A stretch of DNA of 64,000 bases from Pygmaiobacter massiliensis (GCA_022778585.1 JALFTI010000021.1:1-64000), one strand, 5' to 3'. Counted from the stretch's first letter, positions 44,781 to 53,498 are shown. Notes: a model not told the origin generated them from the letters alone. Numbers and translations are program-made.

Positions 44781-44910
44781 CGTTTTTTGGCAAGGAAAGA
44801 AAAATGGTGCAAAGCGGCTGGGAAAATGAAAAAAGATGGCTGCTTTAGCAAGCATGCGGCAAAACCGGCCGGTACACAGTGCAAAAAAGTTAGGGTTTGC
44901 CTTTGCTATG

Positions 44911-44957
44911 GCAAAAAACAGCCCGGGCGCAGCGAAAGATACGCTGCGCCCGGGCTG
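44911..44957 (-). terminator. Terminator after the sensor kinase gene
   Basis: A perfect 16-bp GC-rich stem (44919-44934 with 44942-44957) is followed on the minus strand by six U residues. Confidence 0.9.
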
Positions 44958-45099
44958 CAAGAAGGAAAAACAAGCAAACCAAACACATGTTTTATCTGCT
45001 TTTTATGAAAACGGTTTTATTCCAAACGGTCTGTGTCTTGGAAAAAACCGATTAAAGGAGAAAAGAGCTTTGTGCCTTGCGGTTAAGTGACATAATCTG

Positions 45100-47535
45100 T
45101 CAGTTTTTGTCAAAAGGTGTTTTGGGGTTTCGGGCGGGTTGTTCCTCTTCAAGAGGAGTATGGTCGGGGAAAAGCTCTTCGTACCCGTTATTGGCAGGCA
45201 CTTCGTCGCTACCGGCGGTTTGCTCCTCTTCGTGGGCGGTGTGGTCGGGGAAAAGCTCCTCATACTCGTTATTGGCAGGTACTTCGTCGCTACCGGCGGT
45301 TTGCTCCTCTTCGTGGGCGGTATGGCCGGGGAAAAGTTCCTCATACCTGTTATTGGCAGGTACTTCGTCGCTCTTGGCGGTTTGCTCCTCTTCGTGGGCG
45401 GTATGGCCGGGGAAAAGTTCCTTATACCCACTGTCGGCAGGCGTCTTGTCACTTTCGGCATCTTGCCCTTCTTCGGCGGAAAGCATGGGCAAAAGCGGAG
45501 CGCCGTCCTTATCGCTTGTTATGGTACCGGCAGCGGCGACAGGTTCGCCGGTAGGCAAAATTTCTTCCTTTTGCAGCTTGGCGGCAGCATCTTCAACAGA
45601 TGCTTCTTCGGCAAAGGTATCTTCGGCGGGTACAGTCTCCTCTTTGGCGATTGCCTTTAGAGGCATGCGCAGCACAGCTTTAAACAGGTCCCCATCCACC
45701 GAAAGAGAAAGCTTGCCGCCCTGTAGTTCGGCCAGGCTTTGTGCAATGGAAAGGCCCAGCCCGCTGCCTTCGGTACTGCGGGAGGAATCTCCCCGCACAA
45801 ACCGTTCCATCAGCTCATCGGCCGAAAGATCCAGCGGATAGCGGGAGGTGTTTTTCAGGGTAAATACCGCCCAGGCTTCTTCCTGTGTAAGGGTTAGGTA
45901 GACCCGTGTGCCGGGCTGGGCGTACTTGCATACATTTCCTAAAAGATTATCAAAAATGCGGGCCATATGCCGGCCGTCGGCCAAAATTTCCAGCCGCAAG
46001 GACGGCTTTTTTATAACCAGTTTCAGCCCGCACTCCTGCAGCCGCTGGCTGTATTCCCCTGCGGCCTGGGCCAAAAGCACCTCGGCATGACAGGGGGCAA
46101 GGTGTACCTCCAGGCTGCCGGTGCTGGCTTTGGAAGCTTCCAAAAGGTCTTCCAGCAGCCGGTGCAGTCTGCCAGCCTGCCGGTGCAGCACCTTGGCATA
46201 TTCTCCAATTTTTTCACTGCCGGCCGGCTCCTTGCAGATCAGGTCGGAATAGTTAATCAGAGAGGTGAGCGGGGTTTTAATATCGTGGGAGACATTGGTG
46301 ATCAGTTCTGTTTTCAGCCGTTCGCTTTTCAGCCGCTGTTCCACCGCCAGGTTGGTGCTGCGGGCAATGCTGTTCAGGTTGCGGCCGTGCTGCGCAAAGC
46401 TTGCGGGCATACCGGTGGTGTCCACCTGGCAGCCAAGGTCCCCCTGGGCCATGTCCTGCCCGGCTTTTTGCAGCCTGCGCAGGCAAAGTACAAAGTAAAG
46501 CAGCAAAATAGAAAGCAATGCCGAACGAACCACCCAGGCCAAAAACCAGAAAAACAGCGAATCTCTCGCAAAGGCAAACAGAAAGGCGAAAAAATCTATC
46601 CCGGCAAAAAACACCAAAAACAGCAGCGTTTGCCATAACAGCGGCAGGTTTACAAACAGCGCACGCAGCCCACGGCAGACAGCATGCAGAATCTGCCAGC
46701 ACAAAAAGCCGCGCCACCAGCCGCCCAGTTTAAACCGAAGCACCAGGTCGCACAAAAACAGCATGAGTACCATGCCAAGTGCGCTGGCACAAGCGGAGAG
46801 CAGTGCCATCTGCATTACAAATGAAAAAATGCCCGAACCGAAAAAATACGGTATGCCGGAAACAACGCCCCAAAAAACTACCCGCAGAATGAAAAAAAGG
46901 GCCAGGGCCATCAGTTCCAGCGGAATGGAATTGGACCAGCAGGGAGAGACCGAAACCTGCCCGGGTCGGTGGCCAACCGCCCGCAGCAGGTAGATGAAAC
47001 AGAACAGGCAGATGCCCAGGTTTAAAACCAAAAGCACAAACAACCAGTAGCGCACGCCATAAAACAGGTCGACAAGTCTGCCCAGCCAGATATATTGGTC
47101 CGGGGAGGCATACCCTTTGTCCAGCGAAACTTCCACCAAATAGCCGTTCGAGACGCCTTGCATGGAAGAACCATAATAGGTGACGCCGTCCTCGACCCCG
47201 TATACCCCGCTGAAAACCAAAACAGAAGGTCCAACCGCATTTTCCTCCAAAATAATGTTGCCCTCTTGGTCGGTAATGCGGCAGACAAGGCTGCAGTCCT
47301 CGGGTTTGTCTGCGGGATTTACCAGGACGGAAAAAAGCACCTGATGTGCGTGAAACAGCGCATCACTTTCGAAAATGTCCTGGCGCACCTGGTCCTGTGT
47401 GCGGGTGTAGCACTGGGCTTCAAACTCGGTTATAATGCCAATCACCGATAATAAGCTGACCCAAAAGCACAGCCCCAGTGCGAAAAATGCCGCAACCTTG
47501 CGGCTGAAGGAATAACGGGTGTCGGGTTTTGTCAT
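45100..47535 (-). CDS. Sensor histidine kinase with C-terminal tandem-repeat tail
   Basis: The 811-residue membrane kinase has an N-terminal helix, an outer loop of about 120 residues, then several membrane helices (about 160-390). A HisKA domain follows with phospho-acceptor His in NVSHDIKTPLTSLINYSDL and a HATPase_c domain with N-box FDNLLGNVCKYA and G2 box GSGLGLSIAQSLAELQGG. The G1 box is atypical (NTSRYPLDLSADELMERF), as in the VanS-like branch. After the kinase fold, residues 695-802 are four 27-residue acidic repeats (consensus SDEVPANN.YEELFP.HT) and a short tail. ATG 47535 overlaps the response-regulator stop (ATGA). The likely partner is the upstream OmpR-type regulator; the signal is unknown. 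Confidence 0.92.
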   Translation of the reverse strand: MTKPDTRYSFSRKVAAFFALGLCFWVSLLSVIGIITEFEAQCYTRTQDQVRQDIFESDALFHAHQVLFSVLVNPADKPEDCSLVCRITDQEGNIILEENAVGPSVLVFSGVYGVEDGVTYYGSSMQGVSNGYLVEVSLDKGYASPDQYIWLGRLVDLFYGVRYWLFVLLVLNLGICLFCFIYLLRAVGHRPGQVSVSPCWSNSIPLELMALALFFILRVVFWGVVSGIPYFFGSGIFSFVMQMALLSACASALGMVLMLFLCDLVLRFKLGGWWRGFLCWQILHAVCRGLRALFVNLPLLWQTLLFLVFFAGIDFFAFLFAFARDSLFFWFLAWVVRSALLSILLLYFVLCLRRLQKAGQDMAQGDLGCQVDTTGMPASFAQHGRNLNSIARSTNLAVEQRLKSERLKTELITNVSHDIKTPLTSLINYSDLICKEPAGSEKIGEYAKVLHRQAGRLHRLLEDLLEASKASTGSLEVHLAPCHAEVLLAQAAGEYSQRLQECGLKLVIKKPSLRLEILADGRHMARIFDNLLGNVCKYAQPGTRVYLTLTQEEAWAVFTLKNTSRYPLDLSADELMERFVRGDSSRSTEGSGLGLSIAQSLAELQGGKLSLSVDGDLFKAVLRMPLKAIAKEETVPAEDTFAEEASVEDAAAKLQKEEILPTGEPVAAAGTITSDKDGAPLLPMLSAEEGQDAESDKTPADSGYKELFPGHTAHEEEQTAKSDEVPANNRYEELFPGHTAHEEEQTAGSDEVPANNEYEELFPDHTAHEEEQTAGSDEVPANNGYEELFPDHTPLEEEQPARNPKTPFDKN
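45130..45453 (-). repeat. Four 81-bp tandem repeats at the kinase 3' end
   Basis: Copies lie at 45373-45453, 45292-45372, 45211-45291 and 45130-45210, all in frame, 27 codons each. The two middle copies are nearly identical in DNA, while the first and last have diverged, which points to recent expansion by slippage or unequal exchange. Confidence 0.92.
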
Positions 47536-48236
47536 GGGTGGGTTCCTCTCTCGGGTTCCATTTTGTAGCCCTGCCCCCACAGCACCTTCAGCCAGCGGGG
47601 CCGGGCGGGGTCTATTTCCAATTTTTCCCGCAAATGGCGGATATGCACGGCCACTGTGTTCTCACTGCCATAGGGGGCGTCCTTCCAAACCCGACGGTAA
47701 ATTTCCTGCGGGGAAAAAACCTGGCCGGGGTGGGTCATCAGCAGTTTTAAAATTTCATACTCAGTGGGGGTCAGCGCCACAACCTCGCCATCCCGCGAAA
47801 CCTGTTTGGCGCGGTCATCCAGCTCAATGCTGCCGCAGCGCAGCAGGCTGGGGGCGGTTTCGCCCCCGCCCAGGTGCAGGTAACGCCGCAGCTGGCTTTT
47901 TACCCGGGCGGCCACTTCAACCGGGCTGAAGGGTTTGGTAATATAGTCATCTGCACCCACATTCAGCCCCAGCACCTTGTCGCTCTCTTCGCCTTTGGCG
48001 GTTAGCAGAATAACCGGTACATTACTTTTTTGCCGAATGCGGGACATGGCTTCAATGCCGTCCATTACCGGCATCATAATATCCAAAAGCACCAGATGGA
48101 TGGGATGATTTTCCACGCAGGCCACTGCCTGTGCACCGTTCGATGCCTCGTACAGGGTATAGGTGGGGTCGGCCAGGTAGATTTTGAGGGCATTTAAAAT
48201 ATCGGCTTCATCATCACAGATTAAAATATTGTACAC
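47532..48236 (-). CDS. OmpR-family response regulator
   Basis: The 234-residue regulator has an N-terminal receiver (ICDDEADIL acidic pair, phospho-acceptor Asp in VLLDIMMPVMDG, conserved Thr in VILLTAKGEESD and Lys in DDYITKPFSP) and a C-terminal winged-helix DNA-binding domain (LTPTEYEILKLLMTHPGQVFS, VAVHIRHLREKLE, KVLWGQGYKME). The start is GTG 48236 behind AGGAGG. It overlaps the kinase gene by four bases. The DNA target is unknown, but autoregulation is common in such pairs. Confidence 0.95.
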   Translation of the reverse strand: MYNILICDDEADILNALKIYLADPTYTLYEASNGAQAVACVENHPIHLVLLDIMMPVMDGIEAMSRIRQKSNVPVILLTAKGEESDKVLGLNVGADDYITKPFSPVEVAARVKSQLRRYLHLGGGETAPSLLRCGSIELDDRAKQVSRDGEVVALTPTEYEILKLLMTHPGQVFSPQEIYRRVWKDAPYGSENTVAVHIRHLREKLEIDPARPRWLKVLWGQGYKMEPERGTHP

Positions 48237-48256
48237 ATCCTTCGCCTCCTGCCATT

Positions 48257-48262
48257 ATTATA
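48257..48262 (-). promoter_or_regulatory. -10 box of the two-component operon
   Basis: A perfect TATAAT on the minus strand 21 bp before the GTG start of the regulator. The -35 region 17 bp upstream is T-rich and weak (TTTTCT), so an activator may be needed. Confidence 0.45.
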
Positions 48263-48785
48263 CCGCCCGGCAGGGCAAAAGAAAAAGAAGGGAACGCCTT
48301 AAGAATTGATGAAGATGTTTCGCGCAGAGATTCGTTTTCCCAATGAAGGCCCTTCCAGGAGAAATTCGCTGCGCAAAAGCGGCGCGCCCATATAAAAACG
48401 GTTTAAGGCGGAATAAAGAGCCTCGGCTGCTTTTTTTGCGCCTGGCTTTTGGAAAAAAGATGCATATATAAATGTATGTTCTGCCAGGGGCTCGCAGGGG
48501 AAAATGGTTTTTTATGGAACAGTACAAAAGGGGTTGTACACAACCGTTTTATTGCAGCTGGTGTTTCCAGAAGCGTTGGAAAACAGCGCCAAAACTTTGA
48601 TAAAAATTCCACAATACGAAATGTTATCCATAATACGAAATTTTTTTGCAAAAACACTGGCTTTTTACCAGAAATGTGCTATCATAAAAGGCGGAGAAGC
48701 AAATGGTCCAAAAGCCCAGAAAAATAACCAAATAAGCCGCCTGTTTGCGGTGGAAAACGGACAATTTCACAATGGAAGAAAAAGT
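48263..48785. other. Long intergenic region between the regulator and thl
   Basis: About 520 bases without a plausible gene on either strand. The composition turns AT-rich toward thl. The only structure noted is a 14-bp palindrome with arms GGTTGT/ACAACC at 48532-48545. Confidence 0.55.
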
Positions 48786-48803
48786 TTGATAAAAAAATAA
48801 CAA
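48786..48803 (+). promoter_or_regulatory. Rex-type operator upstream of thl
   Basis: TTGATAAAAAAATAACAA matches 12 of the 14 fixed positions of the Rex consensus (TTGTTAA, four any, TTAACAA). It ends 7 bp before the -35 box of the thl promoter. Confidence 0.68.
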
Positions 48804-48810
48804 ACTCCTC

Positions 48811-48839
48811 TTGCCGCTGCCGTTTTCTCATGGTATAGT
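48811..48839 (+). promoter_or_regulatory. Promoter of thl-crt
   Basis: TTGCCG (48811-48816), 17-bp spacer and TATAGT (48834-48839). The leader to ATG 48962 is about 115 nt and begins with a hairpin at 48847-48873. Confidence 0.75.
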
Positions 48840-48846
48840 AAAGGTG

Positions 48847-48873
48847 AAAACAAAAGCCAAGGCTTTTTGTTTT
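48847..48873 (+). repeat. Hairpin at the 5' end of the thl transcript
   Basis: AAAACAAAAGC pairs with the following GCTTTTTGTTTT (one bulged T). It would begin within a few bases of the transcript start and could stabilise the mRNA or act as a weak attenuator. Confidence 0.45.
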
Positions 48874-48961
48874 GTGTTCGGGATTTGGGCCGGGGTGCTC
48901 ATCCTCGCCCCCAAGGCGGGGGAATCCATTCGGTTTTATATTTGATTGGAGGATATGGATT

Positions 48962-50149
48962 ATGTTGAAAGAAATCGTACTTGTAGGCGCTTGCCGTACT
49001 GCTGTTGGCAAAATGGGGGGCGCGCTGTCTTCCGTTCCCGCCGTGGACCTGGGTGCGCTGGTGATCTCTGAGGCCATGAAGCGTGCCGGTATCTCTCCGG
49101 AGGATGTGGACGAGGTTGTGTTCGGTAATGTGCTGACCGCTGCGCTGGGCCAGAACCCGGCCCGCCAGGCTGCCGTTAAGGCTGGTATTCCTTATAGTGC
49201 TCCCGCTTTTACGCTGGGCAATGTGTGCGGCTCTGGCTTGAAGAGCGTGAATGTGGCTGCTGCCATGATTCAGGCCGGCCAGGCGGATGTGGTTGTTGCC
49301 GGCGGCATGGAGAGCATGTCCCGCGCACCCTATGCCATTCCCAACGGCCGGTTCGGCTACCGCATGAACGACGGCGTTTTGGTGGACACCATGATCCGCG
49401 ATGGTCTGTGGGATGCTTTCAACAACTACCACATGGGCATTACTGCTGAAAATGTGGCCGAAGAATACGACATTTCCCGCGAGGAGCAGGACGCCTTTGC
49501 TGCTTGGAGCCAGCAGAAGTGCGAAGCTGCCCGCAAGGCTGGCCGCTTTAAGGACGAGATCGTTCCGGTGGTTATCAAAGGCAAAAAGGGCGACATTGTG
49601 GTGGATACCGATGAAGGTCCCCGCGACGGCGTGACCGCCGAGAGCCTGGCCAAGCTGAAACCCGCTTTCCGCAAGGAGGGTGGCACCGTGACCGCCGGCA
49701 ATGCTTCGGGCATTAACGACGGTGCGGCCTGCGTGATTGTGATGAGCGCTGAAAAGGCCAAGGAACTGGGCGTAAAGCCGATGGCCAAGTGGGTTGGCGG
49801 CGCTTCCGGCGGTGTGGATCCCCGCATTATGGGTGTGGGCCCCGCTACTTCCACCAAGAAGGCTTTTGAGCAGACCGGCTTGAATATTCACCAGATGGAC
49901 CTGATTGAGGCCAACGAAGCCTTTGCCGCCCAGAGCCTGGCTGTGGGCAAGCTGCTGGGCTGGGATGCCGAAAAGGTGAATGTGAACGGTGGCGCCATTG
50001 CCATTGGTCACCCGGTAGGCGCTTCCGGCTGCCGTATTCTGGTAACCCTGCTGCACGAATTGAAAAAGCGCGAAGGCAAATACGGCCTGGCCACCCTGTG
50101 CGTGGGCGGTGGCATGGGCGTTACCGCCATTGTGGAGAATGTAAAGTAA
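48962..50149 (+). CDS. thl: Acetyl-CoA acetyltransferase (thiolase)
   Basis: Thl condenses two acetyl-CoA to acetoacetyl-CoA, the entry step of butyrate formation. The 395-residue thiolase has the acyl-enzyme Cys in [10 protein letters not shown] near residue 88, the HxxxGASG motif in [11 protein letters not shown] and the general-base Cys in TLCVGGGMG near the end. ATG 48962 follows TGGAGG; an earlier ATG at 48872 has no ribosome site and would translate leader DNA. Codon use is strongly biased, as in highly expressed genes. It is followed 66 nt later by crt. Confidence 0.96.
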   Translation: MLKEIVLVGACRTAVGKMGGALSSVPAVDLGALVISEAMKRAGISPEDVDEVVFGNVLTAALGQNPARQAAVKAGIPYSAPAFTLGNVCGSGLKSVNVAAAMIQAGQADVVVAGGMESMSRAPYAIPNGRFGYRMNDGVLVDTMIRDGLWDAFNNYHMGITAENVAEEYDISREEQDAFAAWSQQKCEAARKAGRFKDEIVPVVIKGKKGDIVVDTDEGPRDGVTAESLAKLKPAFRKEGGTVTAGNASGINDGAACVIVMSAEKAKELGVKPMAKWVGGASGGVDPRIMGVGPATSTKKAFEQTGLNIHQMDLIEANEAFAAQSLAVGKLLGWDAEKVNVNGGAIAIGHPVGASGCRILVTLLHELKKREGKYGLATLCVGGGMGVTAIVENVK

Positions 50150-50215
50150 AAAGGCAGCCTGTTCGCGGAGCGGTTACACCGCCCGCCGGCGTACCGCCCT
50201 GGAAAGGAGCTTTTC

Positions 50216-50992
50216 ATGGATTTTGTCAAATACGAGACAAAAGAACATTATGCCATTCTTACTATCGATCGGCCCAAAGCGCTGAATGCGCTGAACAGCC
50301 AGGTGCTGGAGGAGATCGACACGGTCATTGACGCGATCGATCTGATGGATATCCGCTGCCTGATTATTACCGGTGCCGGCAATAAAAGCTTTGTGGCAGG
50401 CGCGGACATTGCCGAGATGGCGAACCTGACCCAGCGCACCGGCGAGCAGTTCGGCCGCAAGGGCAGCGCAGTTTTCCGCAAAATTGCGCGGCTGCCCATT
50501 CCGGTTATTGCTGCGGTGAACGGCTACGCCCTGGGCGGCGGCTGTGAGCTGAGCTTGTGCTGCGACATTCGCATTGCTTCGGAAAATGCCCGTTTTGGCC
50601 AGCCCGAAGTAACGCTGGGCATTACCCCCGGCTTTGGCGGAACCCAGCGCCTGGCCCGGATTATTGGCACCGGCAAGGCCAAAGAGATGCTGTATACCGG
50701 CCGCACCATTGACGCCCACGAAGCGCACCGGCTGCTGTTGGTAAATAATGTTTACTCTTCGGACGAACTGATGCCCGCTGCCGAGAAGCTGGCAGCCACC
50801 ATTGCGGCCAACGCCCCCATTGCGGTGCAGAACACCAAGTGCGCGGTGAACGAAGGCAAGCAGGTGGATATTGATTCGGCCCTGACCATTGAGGCCCACT
50901 ATTTTGGCAACTGCTTTGAAACGCAGGACCAGATGGAGGGTATGAAGGCCTTTTTGGAGCACCGCCAGCACGAGGACTTTACCAATAATTGA
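50216..50992 (+). CDS. crt: 3-hydroxybutyryl-CoA dehydratase (crotonase)
   Basis: Crt dehydrates 3-hydroxybutyryl-CoA to crotonyl-CoA. The 258-residue enoyl-CoA hydratase fold has the oxyanion-hole segments VAGADIAEMANL and AVNGYALGGGCELSLCCD and both catalytic glutamates, in ALGGGCEL and FGQPEVTLGI. ATG 50216 follows AAAGGAG. Context between thl and hbd supports the butyrate role over fatty-acid oxidation. Confidence 0.95.
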   Translation: MDFVKYETKEHYAILTIDRPKALNALNSQVLEEIDTVIDAIDLMDIRCLIITGAGNKSFVAGADIAEMANLTQRTGEQFGRKGSAVFRKIARLPIPVIAAVNGYALGGGCELSLCCDIRIASENARFGQPEVTLGITPGFGGTQRLARIIGTGKAKEMLYTGRTIDAHEAHRLLLVNNVYSSDELMPAAEKLAATIAANAPIAVQNTKCAVNEGKQVDIDSALTIEAHYFGNCFETQDQMEGMKAFLEHRQHEDFTNN

Positions 50993-51002
50993 CAACACGG
51001 TT

Positions 51003-51031
51003 CAGCCCGGCCCCGCAAGGCGGCCGGGCTG
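51003..51031 (+). repeat. GC hairpin after crt
   Basis: A perfect 10-bp stem (51003-51012 with 51022-51031) directly follows the crt stop codon. It lacks a U-tract, so it may be an mRNA 3'-end or processing structure rather than a full terminator. Confidence 0.5.
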
Positions 51032-51139
51032 TCGCCGCGCTGCCGGAAAGATTGGTTAGGCGGATAAATGGGATTTTTTGGCTTGATATTTGTATAATAA
51101 TGATAAAATATTTTGCCGAAATTTGTGTAACTTCAAATT

Positions 51140-51167
51140 TTGCTTATTAGCGAAAAGATGCTATAAT
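51140..51167 (+). promoter_or_regulatory. Promoter of hbd
   Basis: TTGCTT (51140-51145), 16-bp spacer and perfect TATAAT (51162-51167), giving a very short leader to ATG 51183 with GGGAGG in between. Confidence 0.68.
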
Positions 51168-51182
51168 TTGGGAGGTATTATC

Positions 51183-52019
51183 ATGAAGGTTGGTATTATT
51201 GGTGCCGGCACCATGGGTTCCGGCATTGCGCAGGCATTTGCTCAGGCTGGCTGCGAAGTTCTTTTGTGCGACATTAAAGAGGAATTTGCCGCCGGCGGCA
51301 AGGCCAAGATTGAAAAAGCGCTGGCCGGCCGTGTAGCCAAGGGCAAAATGACCCAGGCCGACGCGGACGCCATCACCGGCCGGATTACCACCGGCCTGCG
51401 GGATATCTGCGGCGATTGCGATTTGGTGGTGGAAGCTGCCATTGAACGGATGGACCTGAAGAAGGAGCTGTTCAAGGCTCTGGACACCATCTGCAAGCCC
51501 GAGTGCATTTTGGCCACCAACACTTCCTCTTTGTCGGTCACCGAGATCGGCAATGGGCTGGTGCACCCGGTGGTGGGTATGCACTTCTTTAACCCCGCGC
51601 CTGTTATGAAGCTGGTGGAGGTTATTGCCGGCGAAAATACCCCGGCGGAGATTGTGAACAAGATTGTTGAGATCTCCGAACAGATTGGCAAAACCCCCGT
51701 GCAGGTGAACGAGGCTGCCGGCTTTGTGGTAAACCGCATCCTGATCCCGATGATCAACGAAGCCATTTACATTTATTCCGAAGGGGTTGCTTCGGTGGAA
51801 GGCATTGATACTGCCATGCAGCTGGGTGCAAACCACCCGATGGGCCCCCTGGCACTGGGCGACCTGGTTGGCCTGGATGTGGTGCTGGCCATTATGGAAG
51901 TACTGCAGAGCGAAACCGGCGACCCGAAATACCGCCCCGCTCCATTGCTGCGCAAGATGGTGCGGGCCGGCAAGCTGGGCCGCAAGACCGGCAAGGGCTT
52001 CTACGATTATTCCAAGTAA
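51183..52019 (+). CDS. hbd: 3-hydroxybutyryl-CoA dehydrogenase
   Basis: Hbd reduces acetoacetyl-CoA to 3-hydroxybutyryl-CoA with NAD(P)H. The 278-residue protein starts with the dinucleotide motif [20 protein letters not shown], has the catalytic His in [18 protein letters not shown] and the partner Glu/Asn in the following helix, and the C-terminal dimer domain ([19 protein letters not shown]). ATG 51183 lies six bases after GGGAGG. It has its own promoter, unlike the continuous bcd clusters of many Clostridium species, so it can be expressed apart from thl-crt. Confidence 0.96.
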   Translation: MKVGIIGAGTMGSGIAQAFAQAGCEVLLCDIKEEFAAGGKAKIEKALAGRVAKGKMTQADADAITGRITTGLRDICGDCDLVVEAAIERMDLKKELFKALDTICKPECILATNTSSLSVTEIGNGLVHPVVGMHFFNPAPVMKLVEVIAGENTPAEIVNKIVEISEQIGKTPVQVNEAAGFVVNRILIPMINEAIYIYSEGVASVEGIDTAMQLGANHPMGPLALGDLVGLDVVLAIMEVLQSETGDPKYRPAPLLRKMVRAGKLGRKTGKGFYDYSK

Positions 52020-52094
52020 TTTGGCCGGCTGCTTCCGCTGCTGCGTGGATGGCAAAGGCCAAATGACATTGCAGATATAAAGAATATGAAAAGG

Positions 52095-52165
52095 AAAGAC
52101 CGTGGCTCCTCAGCCTTCTGCAAAAAGCGGCGGGCTGGGGCCACGCCTTTCTGGTCTTTTGTTTG
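52095..52165 (+). terminator. Extended hairpin after hbd
   Basis: Outer arms AAAGACC (52095-52101) and GGTCTTT (52153-52159) enclose an inner CGTGGC/GCCACG stem and an AGCC/GGCT stem. T-rich sequence follows directly. It is a probable hbd terminator and abuts the Rex-type site. Confidence 0.55.
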
Positions 52166-52180
52166 TTAATAAAATAACAA
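52163..52180 (+). promoter_or_regulatory. Rex-type operator upstream of bcd-etfBA
   Basis: TTGTTAATAAAATAACAA matches 13 of the 14 fixed positions of the Rex consensus (one change in the right half-site). It is the better of the two sites in the window. Confidence 0.75.
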
Positions 52181-52333
52181 ATCAGCTTGCCCGCGGGCCC
52201 AGGTTCCGGGCTGCAGCGCGCAGGGGAAACCCTGTGCAAAACCAGTTGATAAAAGCCCCGGAAGGCGGCTGCACCCGCTTTCACCGCGCTTTTTTCATAT
52301 TTGCATCCAATAAAAAACTGGAGGGAAAAACTG

Positions 52334-53476
52334 ATGGACTTTGTATTGAGCAAAGAACAGAAAATGGCACGCGCTCTGTTTAGAGACTTTGCCGAAAACG
52401 AAGTGAAGCCTCTCGCCGAGGAAGTCGACGAAACCGAACGCTTCCCTGAAGAAACTGTCAAAAAGATGGGCAAGCTCGGCATGATGGGCATTTACTTCCC
52501 CAAAAAGTACGGCGGCGCCGGCGCCGATGTGCTGACCTATGCCATGTGCGTGGAAGAGCTGTCCAAGGTCTGCGGCACCACCGGTGTTATCGTTTCGGCC
52601 CACACCTCTCTGTGCTGCGCACCCATTTATGAGCACGGCACCGAAGAGCAGAAGATGAAATATCTGCCCAAGCTGTGCTCCGGCGAATGGATTGGTGCTT
52701 TCGGCCTGACCGAGCCCAACGCCGGCACCGACGCTTCCGGCCAGCAGACCACCGCTGTGCTGGAAGGCGACCACTATGTGCTGAACGGCAACAAGATCTT
52801 CATCACCAACGCCGGCTATGCCGATGTGTTTGTGGTGTTCGCCATGACCGACCCGAAGGCCGGCAACCATGGCATTTCCGCCTTTATTGTGGAGCGCAAC
52901 TTCCCCGGCTTCTCGGTGGGCAAACACGAGAAGAAGATGGGCATTAAGGGTTCTTCCACCTGCGAACTGATCATGGAAGACTGCATTGTGCCCAAGGAGA
53001 ACCTGCTGGGCCAGGAAGGCAAAGGCTTCAAGATTGCCATGATGACCCTGGACGGCGGCCGTATCGGCATTGCTTCTCAGGCTTTGGGCCTGGGCGAAGG
53101 CGCCATCAACGAAGCCATCGCTTACACCAAAGAGCGTGTTCAGTTCGGCAAGCGCATCTCCGCTTTCCAGAACACCCAGTTCCAGCTGGCTGATATGCAC
53201 ACCAAAATGCAGGCTGCCCAGTACCTGGTGTACGCCGCTGCCATGAAGAAGCAGAACCACGAGCCTTACAGCATGGACGCTGCCATGGCTAAGCTGTTTG
53301 CGGCCGAAGCCGCCAGCGATGTAACCCGTCGTGCGGTTCAGCTGTTCGGCGGCTACGGCTACACCCGTGAGTACCCGGTGGAGCGCATGATGCGTGACGC
53401 TAAGATCACCGAGATCTATGAGGGCACCAGCGAAGTGCAGCGGATGGTTATCTCGTCTCACCTGGGCGTGAAGTAA
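52334..53476 (+). CDS. bcd: Butyryl-CoA dehydrogenase
   Basis: Bcd reduces crotonyl-CoA to butyryl-CoA and, with EtfBA, can bifurcate electrons from NADH to ferredoxin. The 380-residue acyl-CoA dehydrogenase has the FAD/substrate loop FGLTEPNAGTDASGQQT near residue 125, the second FAD motif RVQFGKRISAFQNTQFQLAD and the catalytic Glu in ITEIYEGTSEVQRMVIS near the C-terminus. ATG 52334 follows GGAGGG. It is the first gene of a three-gene unit with etfB and etfA, and its codon use suggests very high expression. Confidence 0.96.
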   Translation: MDFVLSKEQKMARALFRDFAENEVKPLAEEVDETERFPEETVKKMGKLGMMGIYFPKKYGGAGADVLTYAMCVEELSKVCGTTGVIVSAHTSLCCAPIYEHGTEEQKMKYLPKLCSGEWIGAFGLTEPNAGTDASGQQTTAVLEGDHYVLNGNKIFITNAGYADVFVVFAMTDPKAGNHGISAFIVERNFPGFSVGKHEKKMGIKGSSTCELIMEDCIVPKENLLGQEGKGFKIAMMTLDGGRIGIASQALGLGEGAINEAIAYTKERVQFGKRISAFQNTQFQLADMHTKMQAAQYLVYAAAMKKQNHEPYSMDAAMAKLFAAEAASDVTRRAVQLFGGYGYTREYPVERMMRDAKITEIYEGTSEVQRMVISSHLGVK

Positions 53477-53498
53477 GGAAAGGGAGGATACGAGCATT

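Larger units (their letters stand above)
44718..45099. other. Convergent intergenic region
   Basis: 382 bases between convergent genes carry the two terminators at 44743-44780 and 44911-44957. The rest (44781-44910 and 44958-45099) shows no plausible gene; both are AT-rich. Confidence 0.6.
52020..52333. other. Intergenic region between hbd and bcd
   Basis: 314 bases hold the extended hairpin at 52095-52165 and the Rex-type site at 52163-52180. Between 52181 and 52333 I could not identify a convincing -35/-10 pair; TTGATA near 52238 has no matching -10. Confidence 0.6.

Noticed and set aside
45130-45453. Tandem repeats considered as CRISPR or minisatellite
   Set aside because: The units are contiguous 81-bp in-frame coding repeats with no spacers and no cas genes nearby.
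45077-45841. Plus-strand repetitive Ser/Gly-rich frame that could pass for a cell-surface repeat protein
   Set aside because: It is the antisense of the kinase C-terminal repeats; it has no ribosome site and the kinase frame is continuous with a known domain.
48532-48545. Palindrome GGTTGT-AC-ACAACC upstream of thl considered as a regulator site
   Set aside because: It is more than 250 bp from the nearest promoter and does not match the Rex pattern or another site I know; chance is likely.
51083-51109. Second possible hbd promoter (TTGATA with TAAAAT)
   Set aside because: The spacer is only 15 bp, and the promoter at 51140-51167 is better.
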